A DNA stretch of 58,464 nt from RUG12783 sp946409545. GTDB taxonomy: Bacteria; Bacillota_I; Bacilli_A; RF39; UBA660. The notes under the pieces were generated by a model. That model saw only the letters and a list, made by a program, of their open reading frames with translations. It searched no databases and was not told the DNA's origin. The position numbers and the translations under genes are program-made. Position 1 is the stretch's first letter. The number at the start of each line of letters is the position of its first letter. Below are positions 17,080 to 25,669 of the stretch, in pieces. The stretch covers positions 1-58,464 of the forward strand of contig CAMJWT010000010.1 in NCBI GenBank assembly GCA_946409545.1. Direction: 5' to 3'.

Positions 17080-18298
17080 ATTCTCCGTAATTGGGTTTAG
17101 CACATTGAGTTAAATCAACATTTATAGATATTAATAGTTCTTGTAAATATTTATTGTCTCGATCAGTAATAAATTCATGTCCCTTACCCGAATAAATCAT
17201 ATATTCTGGTAAGTTTTCATTTGTATATTGAAAAAGATTAGCATCAACACTATGTCTTATTATTTCAATAACATCATAATTATATTTCCCTTCAATTGAT
17301 TTTACATATTGTAACATTGCAGTACAAGCTACACCTGGTCTACATGATTTATATTCAGTAAACAATTTATATTTATTATTCTTATAAATATTTAATTGAA
17401 CAGGTATATCACATTTACTATTTTTCTTCTCAACTGTAAAAATTAAATCTTCATATACTAAATCATCAATTGTTATTTTACTCATATCTAAATTTAAATA
17501 ATCATAGTATATATTCTTTTTTTGCTGTACTTCGTTAAATAACTTACTAATATTTTTTTCTTTATCATAATTAAGAACTTGATATTCAATTATACCAGGA
17601 AACATTTCTTTTATTGAAGAAACATACTCACTACCATCTTTAGGATATATTATATCTTGTAATTTATTATCTTTAAATATTGCTTTAATTGGCATAGATT
17701 TTCCAGAAGATATTGCTAGTCCACTTCCATATTCTTCTTTTTCAATATAATAACTTTGTTCATAAATCCATAAATATACATATTTATAATTATTCTTTTT
17801 TTCGATTCCAAAAGGATGATAACTATAAAAAACATTAAAATCCTTTTCTTTAGAATCAGGATTTTCTCTAAACTCTTTTTCTTTTATAAAATTAATTACT
17901 TCATCATATAGATAATCTGAGTCATTAACTAAATTAACTTTTAAATTTTTATTATAGTAAATTAATCCACAAACTATAATAACAAAGATTGTTAATAAAC
18001 TAATTAATAATTTTTTAGAATTCTTTTTTATCTTATTAGTTTCATTTATTGTAGAAATAATAGCTTTTTCTTTTGCTTCTTCACTCTTATCTTTTTCTCC
18101 ATTAATTAGTTCTTCTATATTTATATCTAATTCTTTACAAAGTTTTTTATATAATGATACATCTGGAAAACTCAAACCTCTTTCCCATTTACTAACCGCA
18201 TTAATACTAACATCCATTTTCTCAGCGAGTTCTTGTTGAGTCATATTTTTTTCTTTTCTTAATTTAGCAATAAATTTACCACTTTTATTTTGATCCAT
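17078..18298 (-). CDS. XRE-family membrane-tethered regulator
   Basis: Residues about 8-65 form an XRE helix-turn-helix (MTQQELAEKMDVSINAVSKW then ERGLSFPDVSLYKKL). After a charged linker comes one membrane helix (KLLISLLTIFVIIVCGLIYY, about 95-115) and a roughly 290-residue C-terminal domain of unknown type. That domain carries Cys residues, including CRPGVACTAML. The layout of DNA-binding head, single helix and external domain is common in Firmicutes sensors. The external domain may sense a signal and influence DNA binding, but this is inferred. Expression appears to be monocistronic, between two terminators. Confidence 0.8.
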   Translation of the reverse strand: MDQNKSGKFIAKLRKEKNMTQQELAEKMDVSINAVSKWERGLSFPDVSLYKKLCKELDINIEELINGEKDKSEEAKEKAIISTINETNKIKKNSKKLLISLLTIFVIIVCGLIYYNKNLKVNLVNDSDYLYDEVINFIKEKEFRENPDSKEKDFNVFYSYHPFGIEKKNNYKYVYLWIYEQSYYIEKEEYGSGLAISSGKSMPIKAIFKDNKLQDIIYPKDGSEYVSSIKEMFPGIIEYQVLNYDKEKNISKLFNEVQQKKNIYYDYLNLDMSKITIDDLVYEDLIFTVEKKNSKCDIPVQLNIYKNNKYKLFTEYKSCRPGVACTAMLQYVKSIEGKYNYDVIEIIRHSVDANLFQYTNENLPEYMIYSGKGHEFITDRDNKYLQELLISINVDLTQCAKPNYGE

Positions 18299-18391
18299 TT
18301 TCTCACTTCCTCAAAAAAGATATTATCATTTTTATATAACAATTAACACACACCATTGGTTTAATTTTGTCTATAATAACATTTTAACATA

Positions 18392-18415
18392 TAAAAAGAG
18401 AATTATTTCATTCTC
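18392..18415 (-). terminator. Weak terminator after the 192-residue membrane protein
   Basis: GAGAAT / ATTCTC with a 6-nt loop and TTTTT on the minus strand, about 40 bp after the stop at 18455. The stem is short. Confidence 0.55.
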
Positions 18416-18454
18416 CTAATATCTTAATCTTACGAGTAATATACAAATTATAAG

Positions 18455-19033
18455 TTATTTCTTTATTCTCTTTTTTGAAAAAATTATTATCATATAAGTA
18501 ATAAAACATAATGAATCAATAATTAGCATAAACAAACCTTGTCTAACAGTAAATAGTTTAAAAGAATAATTCAATAATTCTATAAAAATCATAAGAGCTG
18601 GTAAATATCTAATTATTTTATATGGCATTTTATCTTTTCTTCCATACCAAAGGACAAATGCTAATGCAAAACAAACTATCGCAGGTATTAAACCATAAAA
18701 TAGATTTTCTGAAAGTCCTTTATAAAAGTATGACATTGTCTGATATCCTTTATTAACCATTGTTAAATGTTTAAAAATGCCAGTTATATAAAACATAAAA
18801 TAAACATAAATTGCTACATTAATTCCTGCTACATAATTTTTTGAGCTAAAAAGTGCTATTAACGACGATGAAAAAAACCAAAATCCCAATGATACAGAAC
18901 TAAAAAGTGCAAAACTCCATAAATCATCACTTGGAAATCTACTAAAAAAAGCAACTAATAATCCTGCTGTAATACCTAATACTAAAACTAATAAATAAGA
19001 TTTTAAATCATTTTTAAAAATTTCTTTTTTCAT
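18455..19033 (-). CDS. Hypothetical six-TM membrane protein
   Basis: The 192-residue protein has about six hydrophobic segments (LLVLVLGITAGLLVAFF, the region after LWSFALFSSVSLGFWFF, VAIYVYFMFYITGIF, GLIPAIVCFALAFVLWY, YLPALMIFIELLNYSF and MLIIDSLCFITYMIIIF) and basic ends. No motif for a known transporter or enzyme was recognised. It stands alone between terminators, next to an XRE regulator and an ABC exporter, with no overlap to either. Confidence 0.75.
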   Translation of the reverse strand: MKKEIFKNDLKSYLLVLVLGITAGLLVAFFSRFPSDDLWSFALFSSVSLGFWFFSSSLIALFSSKNYVAGINVAIYVYFMFYITGIFKHLTMVNKGYQTMSYFYKGLSENLFYGLIPAIVCFALAFVLWYGRKDKMPYKIIRYLPALMIFIELLNYSFKLFTVRQGLFMLIIDSLCFITYMIIIFSKKRIKK

Positions 19034-19177
19034 TCTGCTGATCTCACAAATTGCTATTATTTATATATTTCATTATACCACATTTTTAATCTTTTTTATT
19101 GGCTTTATAATCGTAATATTCGTAAACTTGGTATGTAGGTTTACTATATTTCGAGCATTCTAACCAATTTTAAAATA

Positions 19178-19210
19178 AAAAAATCCACTCATTACTGAAT
19201 AGATTTTTTA
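19178..19210 (-). terminator. Terminator of the NatAB-type ABC exporter operon
   Basis: A hairpin with stem AAAAAATCTATTCA / TGAGTGGATTTTTT (G-U pairs included) and a 4-nt loop, followed by a T-run on the minus strand. Confidence 0.75.
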
Positions 19211-19238
19211 TTATAACCATCTACATGTTTAATCTTTA

Positions 19239-20381
19239 CTAACTAAATAATGTTTCTTCTTTTTTATATTGCTTAATAATTAAAGATAAAATTAAAGCAA
19301 TAAAGACAATGGTTGAGATAATCATAACAAACACATAAAACAAATTATATTTTCCTGATATTACATCATCAAAAATAAAATGAATATTAACAAATGGAAT
19401 AAGTGATGTTACAAGTGTTGATTTAGCTTCTGTAAACATTGCGTACATACCTGGTAACATAACAATGATGTTAAGTGGTGATAACGCACTTTGAGCTTCT
19501 TTAAATGATTTAGAGCGAGATGCCAGAGTAATTGTTAAACCACTAATTAATAATGACATCAAAATAACAACAAAAGCCATAAATAACAATGTTCCAATTG
19601 AGAATACAATATGATAACTATGAATCATTGGAATATTTTTATCGATAAAAATCAAAGCAATTTCTGATAAGAATAAACTTAGTAATCCCGTAATTGCTGA
19701 ACTTGCAGAAACAGATAAATATTTACCAACAATAATATCACGACTCTTAATTGGAAATGTAAATAATGTTTCTAATGTTCCTCTTTCTTTTTCACCAGCA
19801 GTAGCATCTGTAGCAGGATATGTTGCAGCAACCGTAATTGCCATAACAATATATACAAAAACCATCTTTGTCATATAATTAGCTATAAAACTATCTTCTT
19901 TAGGAACAACTTCTTCAAACTTTATAATATCAATTACATCATCACTATTAATACCATAATTAGTTAAATATTCTTTTTGTAATTCGGTTTTATAGTCACT
20001 ATACATTGATGTTACTAATTGATATGAAATAGCTGTACTTGTATTATCTTTATAATGTAAGGTATAAACATTATCTTTTTTTATCATATAGATTTTGATA
20101 GTACCTTCTTCAAAACCTTTTTCTAACTCTTGTTCTTCTTCAACAACTGGTTCTATATAATACTTTTTAGCAAGTTCTTTTTCTTTTTCACTAAACTCAT
20201 AATTAAAACCTATTTTATTAAAATCTTTAACTGAATCAGCTGATTCACTTTCAAATAAATATCCCATTACAACAATAAAAATAGGAATTATTATTGGCAT
20301 TACCATCATCATCATTAATGACTTCTTGTCTCTAAATGTTTCTTTTAATTCTTTTTTTAATACAATTAATATCTTATTCAT
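19239..20381 (-). CDS. ABC-2 type exporter permease (NatB-like)
   Basis: The 380-residue permease has an N-terminal helix (SLMMMMVMPIIIPIFIVVMGYL, about 25-46), a large extracytoplasmic loop (about 47-170) and five or six C-terminal helices. It matches the Na+-export-type NatB/YhaP architecture, with the conserved ATYPATDATAGEKERGTLETL region. Its start overlaps the ATPase gene by 8 bp, forming a classic two-gene exporter. A truncated, diverged copy lies at 10191-11279. The substrate is not evident. A role in Na+ export or peptide-antibiotic resistance is the family precedent only. Confidence 0.88.
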   Translation of the reverse strand: MNKILIVLKKELKETFRDKKSLMMMMVMPIIIPIFIVVMGYLFESESADSVKDFNKIGFNYEFSEKEKELAKKYYIEPVVEEEQELEKGFEEGTIKIYMIKKDNVYTLHYKDNTSTAISYQLVTSMYSDYKTELQKEYLTNYGINSDDVIDIIKFEEVVPKEDSFIANYMTKMVFVYIVMAITVAATYPATDATAGEKERGTLETLFTFPIKSRDIIVGKYLSVSASSAITGLLSLFLSEIALIFIDKNIPMIHSYHIVFSIGTLLFMAFVVILMSLLISGLTITLASRSKSFKEAQSALSPLNIIVMLPGMYAMFTEAKSTLVTSLIPFVNIHFIFDDVISGKYNLFYVFVMIISTIVFIALILSLIIKQYKKEETLFS

Positions 20382-21129
20382 GATTCTCTCCTTTAATTAA
20401 TTTCATAAAGGCATCACGTAAATTAGTTGTCTTCATCTTTTTATTAATCTCTTCACTCGTACCCGTCATTATGATTTTACCTTCATTAATCATTATAATA
20501 TAATCACAAATGTTTTCAGCTTCTTCCATATAATGTGTTGAATATATAATACTCTTTCCATTATCTCTTTCACGTTTAATGAAATCTAATATTATTTGAC
20601 TAGCAATAATATCGAGACCACTTGTTGCTTCATCTAAAATATAATAACTTGGATTATGAATTAAACATCTTGCAATATTAACTCTTTGTTGTTGACCTGT
20701 AGATAATGTACTAATTCTTTTATTAATAAAATTTTCCATTTCTAGATTTTTACTTAACTCATCAATTCTTTTCTTACAAGTATTTTCATCTACATCATAA
20801 AATTCTCCACATAACATTAATAATTCATATGGAGTAAATGATTGATATAATTTCGTATTACCTGATAAATAAGCAATATCTCTTTTTAAATCAATTTCAT
20901 TTTCCGTAAAACTTTTACCATTATAAGTAATACTTCCTTTAGTAGGTTCCATAATACCGGCAAGCATTCTAAGTAATGTTGTTTTACCAGCTCCATTAGG
21001 ACCTAAAATACCTAAAGTTATTCCTTTATCTAAATTAAAAGAAATATCATTATCTGCATAAAACTTTTCTTTAGTTTTATCTTTGTTAACACGTATAAAT
21101 TCTTTATAAACGTTTTTTACTTCTAGCAT
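20374..21129 (-). CDS. ABC exporter ATPase (NatA-like)
   Basis: The 251-residue ATPase shows Walker A GILGPNGAGKTTLLRMLAG, the signature LSTGQQQRVNIARCL, Walker B YYILDEATSGLD and the H-loop STHYMEEAENICD. It powers the permease encoded immediately downstream (8-bp overlap). The subfamily is the ABC-2 exporter group of NatA. The ribosome binding site AAGGAG is present before ATG. Confidence 0.93.
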   Translation of the reverse strand: MLEVKNVYKEFIRVNKDKTKEKFYADNDISFNLDKGITLGILGPNGAGKTTLLRMLAGIMEPTKGSITYNGKSFTENEIDLKRDIAYLSGNTKLYQSFTPYELLMLCGEFYDVDENTCKKRIDELSKNLEMENFINKRISTLSTGQQQRVNIARCLIHNPSYYILDEATSGLDIIASQIILDFIKRERDNGKSIIYSTHYMEEAENICDYIIMINEGKIIMTGTSEEINKKMKTTNLRDAFMKLIKGENHE

Positions 21130-21262
21130 AACTTCTCCTTTTCAATAATAATTTAACAACTAATTAATAATAATGCAAATTTATTATTTATAGCTTCTAT
21201 ATTATCAATTAACTAAATCTATTATAACAAATAAAATAATTATGTTATACCTTTTTATAAAC

Positions 21263-21295
21263 AAAAAAATTGAATTATTTTAATAATTCAATTTT
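21263..21295 (-). terminator. Terminator of the HExxH protease gene
   Basis: A perfect 12-bp stem AAAATTGAATTA / TAATTCAATTTT, loop of 6, T-rich tail on the minus strand. It lies 23 bp after the stop at 21318. Confidence 0.85.
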
Positions 21296-21317
21296 ATATT
21301 ACTTTTTTACAAAATAT

Positions 21318-22160
21318 TTACAACTTTTTTTGAAGACCTTTTATAAAGTCAAAGTTTTGTCCATTATGAAGAACATCTGAAAGTAAATTAGCATAAGAAA
21401 ACTCTAAAAAACTTACAGGTAAACCTAATAATAATTTACGATAAATAGTTATGTCTTGTTTATTAGTAATAATTTCTTTAAATTTATTAATATCAACTCC
21501 GACTTTTGAGACATTAAATTCATCAGCAGCTTTATATAAAATTTCTGATGGACTTATTATCATTTCTTTATCACCTAATACTCGATATCTTTCAATTAAA
21601 GAATCACAAGTATGCATAGCTAAAATATTTTTATCTTTCTCTGTTAAAAACTCTTTTGGAAAATGGCGATATACATTATATGAATTAATAGCACCTCTAT
21701 TATTAGCATCTATCTCTGTGGAATATCTTCGATAGTTATCATCATAGAAAGTCTTTAAATCCATTAAACGATAACAAATACCAAACAATTTCTTTTCAGG
21801 AGAATTATATCCAAAATCTCTTATTCGATGTTGTTTTGCATGAGTAAATTCATGGAAAATAATTGATAAGATGAAAAAATTGTGAACATCTACTTTTGAG
21901 CCGTCATAATCAAATTTAGAATTAAATACATCATAATGCTCTTCAATATATTTTTCCATACCTTCTTTATAGAATTCAATATTATCACTATAACAACATC
22001 CTGCAGCATCAGAATTATCTTCACATTTAATTTTAAAATCAATATCATAATCAAGATTATTTAATCCTTTAATAATTTCACAAATACGTTGCATATCATT
22101 TTTGTTTAATAATCTTCTTTCTTTATTTCTTCTTAAAACTAGTCTAATAATCTCATCCAT
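21318..22160 (-). CDS. HExxH zinc-peptidase-like protein
   Basis: The 280-residue soluble protein has a zincin motif, FILSIIFHEFTHAKQHR (HEFTH at about 103-107). A downstream STEIDANNRGA may supply a third ligand (Glu or Asp at about 149-151). A Cys-rich bit (CEDNSDAAGCCYS) precedes it. No signal peptide or membrane segment is visible, so it is probably cytoplasmic. The family is not recognised; it is not the M13 or ImmA type by overall pattern. It is divergent from a 77-residue leader-like protein across about 80 bp with overlapping promoters, so co-regulation is likely. Whether that protein is a substrate is unknown. Confidence 0.65.
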   Translation of the reverse strand: MDEIIRLVLRRNKERRLLNKNDMQRICEIIKGLNNLDYDIDFKIKCEDNSDAAGCCYSDNIEFYKEGMEKYIEEHYDVFNSKFDYDGSKVDVHNFFILSIIFHEFTHAKQHRIRDFGYNSPEKKLFGICYRLMDLKTFYDDNYRRYSTEIDANNRGAINSYNVYRHFPKEFLTEKDKNILAMHTCDSLIERYRVLGDKEMIISPSEILYKAADEFNVSKVGVDINKFKEIITNKQDITIYRKLLLGLPVSFLEFSYANLLSDVLHNGQNFDFIKGLQKKL

Positions 22161-22178
22161 AAGTCCCCCAATGTAATT

Positions 22179-22207
22179 ATAGTAAGAAAAACAATTTAAA
22201 AAGTCAA
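22179..22207 (-). promoter_or_regulatory. Promoter of the HExxH protease gene
   Basis: Minus strand TTGACT (22207-22202), 17 nt, TACTAT (22184-22179), about 20 bp before a GGGGGACTT ribosome binding site and start region. Confidence 0.65.
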
Positions 22208-22224
22208 TAAAGTTGATGTATAAT
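22196..22224 (+). promoter_or_regulatory. Promoter of the 77-residue protein
   Basis: TTAAAA, 17 nt, perfect TATAAT (22219-22224). The predicted start of transcription is near 22231, leaving a 5' leader of about 10 nt that is little more than the GGAGGG ribosome binding site. It overlaps the divergent protease promoter. Confidence 0.65.
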
Positions 22225-22240
22225 AACTTTGGAGGGAAAA

Positions 22241-22474
22241 ATGGAAGATATTAAAAAGAAAATTGAAGAAGTTGTTAAAAAAGTTAAAACAGATAAGACT
22301 TTTGCAAGTAATTTCAAGAAAGATCCTATCAAAGCAGTTGAAAAACTACTTGGGGTTGATCTACCAGATGACAAGATTAAATCAATAGTTGATGGTGTTA
22401 AAGCTAAATTAACAAGTGATGACATGAAAGATAAAGCATCTAATCTTGTTGATAAAGTAAAAGGTTTATTTTAA
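22241..22474 (+). CDS. Leader-like small helical protein (77 aa)
   Basis: The ATG at 22241 follows GGAGGGAAAA; an upstream TTG at 22229 lies inside the ribosome binding site and is rejected. The protein is highly charged and helical. Its core, SNFKKDPIKAVEKLLGVDLP then DDKIKSIVDGVKAKL, resembles the region of Nif11/nitrile-hydratase-like leader peptides in which an acid-Pro step precedes a GVxLP turn. Similar stand-alone proteins seem frequent in gut Firmicutes, but their function is not established to my knowledge. No Cys-, Gly- or Ser-rich core peptide follows, and no modification enzyme is adjacent, so a peptide-precursor role is only a possibility. Confidence 0.7.
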   Translation: MEDIKKKIEEVVKKVKTDKTFASNFKKDPIKAVEKLLGVDLPDDKIKSIVDGVKAKLTSDDMKDKASNLVDKVKGLF

Positions 22475-22503
22475 AAGAAGACTTGGATTACCAAGTCTTT
22501 TTC
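22473..22503. terminator. Bidirectional terminator between convergent genes
   Basis: AAGACTTGG, loop ATTA, CCAAGTCTT with T-rich flanks on both strands. Confidence 0.88.
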
Positions 22504-24053
22504 ATTTCTTTAACATAAGGAAGTTCTTCTTCTTCTGTAAATTGATATACTTTTGAAGATGTTGTTATATCATTATTTAAGATATTTCCTTCTTCATTAA
22601 GTTCAGTTCTTTCATTTTCTAAATTATTTTTTGTAATCTTTTTATCTTCCAAATTTCTTTTTAGTTTTTCTAATTCAGAAAGAATATCATATGTTCCCAT
22701 TTTACTAGCAATTAAAGCATCAATAGCAACAGCAAGAATTACTGCGCCAATGGAAAAGCCTAAAACATATTTTTTACTTTTTCTTGTATCATTTTTATCT
22801 TGAATAGTTTCTGTTACTAGAACAATAGATTCTGTTGTACTATCATTACTATCTAATTGATCTTTAGCTTCCAAATAATGATATTTTTCTGTGGGATTAG
22901 TTTCTAAATCATATCCTTTTTTAGGATCCGTAACATAAGCAATAACATTTCTTACATAACCAGAACCTACACTATTCTTTTTCCAAGGTTCATATACTTT
23001 GATTGTTGAAGTATAAGTATTTTCTTTTTCATCATAAGTATCACTAATTACTTCTACTATTTGTTGATTATTAGGATTAACAACTCTTGTTATTGTACGA
23101 TATTCATCAATTGTATTTGAAAGAGCTACTCCACTTCCAATACCTATACCAATAACAAGAAGTGGTACTAAAACGTATGAAGATAATTTAGCACGATTAA
23201 TTCTTCTATGTAATTTAATATTTTTAATTGAATTAATTAAACTTTTACCATTTTCTGCTAATTCACTTTGTTCATTTTGGAAATCAAAGATTCTTTTCTT
23301 TAAACTATTTCTTTTAACTTCTTTTCGTTCATAGAATTCTTCTTTTTTAGAAGCATATTTATTCTCAATTATATCATCAATTACACTAATACTTAATGAA
23401 TCATAACTTAATCCTTCACTAATATTCTCAAGTTCTTCATTAATCACTTTTTTCTTTTTAAGATCTTCTAAGTCACGTCTTAAATATTTAACTAATTTTT
23501 CTTTTATAATACGATTATTTTCATTATCAAGTATTTCTTTAATTAAATCTGTTCTATCATATATTTGTTCATTAACGATAACTAAATATATAGCTTCTAA
23601 ACAATTATCATAGATTCTTTTTAAATCATCTCGATTATGTAATTTATTGTTATCAGCAATAATTGAACCTAAAGAATTTAATAAATTAATTAACTCCTTA
23701 CTATTATTAATCGCTTCATCAATACCATTTTCATTATCATCAATTTTTAATTTAATGTTTTTATGTAATAAATACATATGATAGAATGGTAATACTTCAT
23801 TTTCAATTTTCTTTTTTAATTGATCTAACTTTGGAATAACAAGAGATAAATTAGTTATTAAATCCGTATTAAGAGTATTTTCAATATTAACTTCTGATTT
23901 AATAATTCTTAGTTCTTCTAAATAATCATCTACATCTATAACAACATTAAGTTTATCAATAATATTTTCAATATCACTGGCCTTCGTTTGAAATTCTTGC
24001 CATTTGTTTAGGAATTCTTCTTTTTTCACAGTATCAACTTTATTCTCATTCAT
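22488..24053 (-). CDS. Large coiled-coil protein with two membrane helices
   Basis: The start is set at the ATG at 24053 behind GAGGGTG. The frame opens 7 codons earlier, but that ATG overlaps the predicted transcription start. The 521-residue protein is acidic and helical for about 280 residues. Then comes a membrane helix (SYVLVPLLVIGIGIGSGVAL), a beta-rich loop of about 100 residues (about 300-405, presumably outside), a second helix (YVLGFSIGAVILAVAIDALI) and a coiled-coil tail (ELEKLKRNLEDKKITKNNL). No enzyme motif was found. The divergent neighbours are lipoproteins, with back-to-back promoters, suggesting a common envelope function. Confidence 0.75.
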   Translation of the reverse strand: MNENKVDTVKKEEFLNKWQEFQTKASDIENIIDKLNVVIDVDDYLEELRIIKSEVNIENTLNTDLITNLSLVIPKLDQLKKKIENEVLPFYHMYLLHKNIKLKIDDNENGIDEAINNSKELINLLNSLGSIIADNNKLHNRDDLKRIYDNCLEAIYLVIVNEQIYDRTDLIKEILDNENNRIIKEKLVKYLRRDLEDLKKKKVINEELENISEGLSYDSLSISVIDDIIENKYASKKEEFYERKEVKRNSLKKRIFDFQNEQSELAENGKSLINSIKNIKLHRRINRAKLSSYVLVPLLVIGIGIGSGVALSNTIDEYRTITRVVNPNNQQIVEVISDTYDEKENTYTSTIKVYEPWKKNSVGSGYVRNVIAYVTDPKKGYDLETNPTEKYHYLEAKDQLDSNDSTTESIVLVTETIQDKNDTRKSKKYVLGFSIGAVILAVAIDALIASKMGTYDILSELEKLKRNLEDKKITKNNLENERTELNEEGNILNNDITTSSKVYQFTEEEELPYVKEMKKTW

Positions 24054-24074
24054 ATACACCCTCACGAGTGACAT

Positions 24075-24103
24075 ATAATATCACATTTTCCTATTTTATT
24101 CAA
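24075..24103 (-). promoter_or_regulatory. Promoter of the coiled-coil membrane protein gene
   Basis: Minus strand TTGAAT (24103-24098), 17 nt, TATTAT (24080-24075). Its -35 is the mirror of the divergent promoter's -35, 2 bp away. Confidence 0.75.
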
Positions 24104-24105
24104 GT

Positions 24106-24134
24106 TTGAATTTGTAGTCTATATATGATATAAT
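24106..24134 (+). promoter_or_regulatory. Promoter of the lipoprotein operon
   Basis: TTGAAT (24106-24111), 17 nt, perfect TATAAT (24129-24134), 22 bp before the ATG at 24157 with GGGGG as the likely ribosome binding site. Confidence 0.85.
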
Positions 24135-24156
24135 ATAGAGCCATTGGGGGCCCTAT

Positions 24157-24909
24157 ATGAAAATAAAAATAAAAGATGTAACAAAAAAGGTTTTACCACT
24201 TGTAATCATTCCCTTTATTTTAACTGGTTGTGGACAAAAGTCAGATTGTGAAATACCTTCTCGTCATATACATAAATTTGTTAGTAATAATGGTATTGTT
24301 AAATATCTTGACTCTGAACAAAAACAATATGGAAATTATAATTGGCAAAAAGATTATTTAGAAATAACTAATGATGATGCACTATTCTTTAAAACAAAAG
24401 GTAATCTATTTGAAGGTGATGATAACTGGAAATATCTTTACAATGTTATGAAAAGTAATAGTAAAGATTATTTGACATTCCATTATCATTACACAACAAC
24501 ATCAACGTACACAACAACGGATAGTAAAGGACATACTCATACCCATACTCGAACTAATCATCATAGTGGTTGGAGTGAAGATCCTACTCATCGCGGTGTA
24601 GATGGTGATGTTAGAATTAATCATCATAAATTTTATGGATATCGAATTGTTAAAAAGAATGGTGAATATATAAAAGAACAAAGTCCAATTGTTGATGACT
24701 TTAGAGATATTATTAATGATTATCCATTCTTCTTTGAATATAAACCAGATAATACAATCGATTCTTTATTTGATGATGAAAACTGTGTTGTAATTGTTTA
24801 TCATGAATATGAATTTGATAGAAATGTCCTTACTAGATTAAAAGTAACAGATTTCAATGATTTTACAGGACCTAATTTAACTAATACTGAATTAGCCAAA
24901 ACAAAGTGA
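24157..24909 (+). CDS. His-rich lipoprotein (paralogue 1)
   Basis: The signal peptide VLPLVIIPFILTGC ends in a lipobox (Cys at about 25), so this is a lipid-anchored surface protein. The mature part starts GQKSDCEIPSRHIHKF and has an EITNDDALFFKTKGNLFEG block. A histidine-rich loop, KGHTHTHTRTNHHSGW (about 127-142), could bind metal. The next gene is a tandem paralogue with the same SDCE-PSRH-HK opening but without the HTHTHT run. No known family is recognised. The two genes are separated by 7 bp and share one promoter. Confidence 0.78.
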   Translation: MKIKIKDVTKKVLPLVIIPFILTGCGQKSDCEIPSRHIHKFVSNNGIVKYLDSEQKQYGNYNWQKDYLEITNDDALFFKTKGNLFEGDDNWKYLYNVMKSNSKDYLTFHYHYTTTSTYTTTDSKGHTHTHTRTNHHSGWSEDPTHRGVDGDVRINHHKFYGYRIVKKNGEYIKEQSPIVDDFRDIINDYPFFFEYKPDNTIDSLFDDENCVVIVYHEYEFDRNVLTRLKVTDFNDFTGPNLTNTELAKTK

Positions 24910-24916
24910 GAATAAT

Positions 24917-25624
24917 ATGAAAATAAAGAAAATATATAAACAAATATTAGCGTTAATTGCAATTCCATTTATATTATCGGGTTGTTCTAAAAAATCAGAT
25001 TGTGAATTACCATCACGTCATGTTCATAAATATCTTGATGTTAAGAAAAACATAGAGACCTATATTGATAGTGAAAAAGTAAATATTGGTGATTTCAATT
25101 GGAAAAATGATTATATTGAAATAACGGATGATGATGCGATGTTCTATCGAACAAAAAAAGATTTATTTGAAGGAAAAAACAACTGGAACTATTTATATAA
25201 AGTTATGGCATCTAAACATGATTATTTAAAATTCTATTATGAATATACAACAGATGAATATATCTCAATGACTGATGAAGATGGAAATGAATGTGGATAT
25301 TGGAGCTCAACTACTCATTCAGGATGGACCGATAATCCTAATGATTCAGATAATACAGGAACATATCGACTATATCATTATCGATTCTTTGGATATCGCA
25401 TTATATATAAGAATGGTGAATATGTAAAAGAAAGAAGTCCTCTTGTAGATGACATTCGTGACATTATCGATGATTATCCATATTTCGATGTAGACTGTTC
25501 AGAAACATTATATAGAGAATATAAAACTGATCGAAGACAACTAAAAAATCTAAGAATACAAGACTTTGATGTTTTCCATGGACCTGATTTAGAAAATAAA
25601 GAATTATATACAAATAAAAAGTAG
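24917..25624 (+). CDS. Lipoprotein (paralogue 2)
   Basis: A 235-residue lipoprotein with signal LALIAIPFILSGC. The mature start SKKSDCELPSRHVHKY mirrors paralogue 1, as do the blocks EITDDDAMFYRTKKDLFEG and YRLYHYRFFGYRI. It lacks the histidine run of its neighbour; the equivalent loop reads MTDEDGNECGYWSSTTHSGW. The pair clearly arose by tandem duplication and then diverged. Function is unknown. A conserved Cys just after the lipid-modified Cys (SDCE) may form a disulfide in both. Confidence 0.78.
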   Translation: MKIKKIYKQILALIAIPFILSGCSKKSDCELPSRHVHKYLDVKKNIETYIDSEKVNIGDFNWKNDYIEITDDDAMFYRTKKDLFEGKNNWNYLYKVMASKHDYLKFYYEYTTDEYISMTDEDGNECGYWSSTTHSGWTDNPNDSDNTGTYRLYHYRFFGYRIIYKNGEYVKERSPLVDDIRDIIDDYPYFDVDCSETLYREYKTDRRQLKNLRIQDFDVFHGPDLENKELYTNKK

Positions 25625-25640
25625 TTAAACTACTTTTTTT
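25616..25640 (+). terminator. Terminator of the lipoprotein pair
   Basis: AAAAAGTAG / CTACTTTTT with a 5-nt loop and a T-run, starting in the last codons of paralogue 2. Confidence 0.85.
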
Positions 25641-25669
25641 TATGATAAACTAATACTAGAGGTGAATTT

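Noticed and set aside
22204..22425. Minus-strand ORF of 73 codons opposite the leader-like protein
   Set aside because: It is the antisense of the 77-residue protein, and that plus-strand gene has a promoter, ribosome binding site and terminator.
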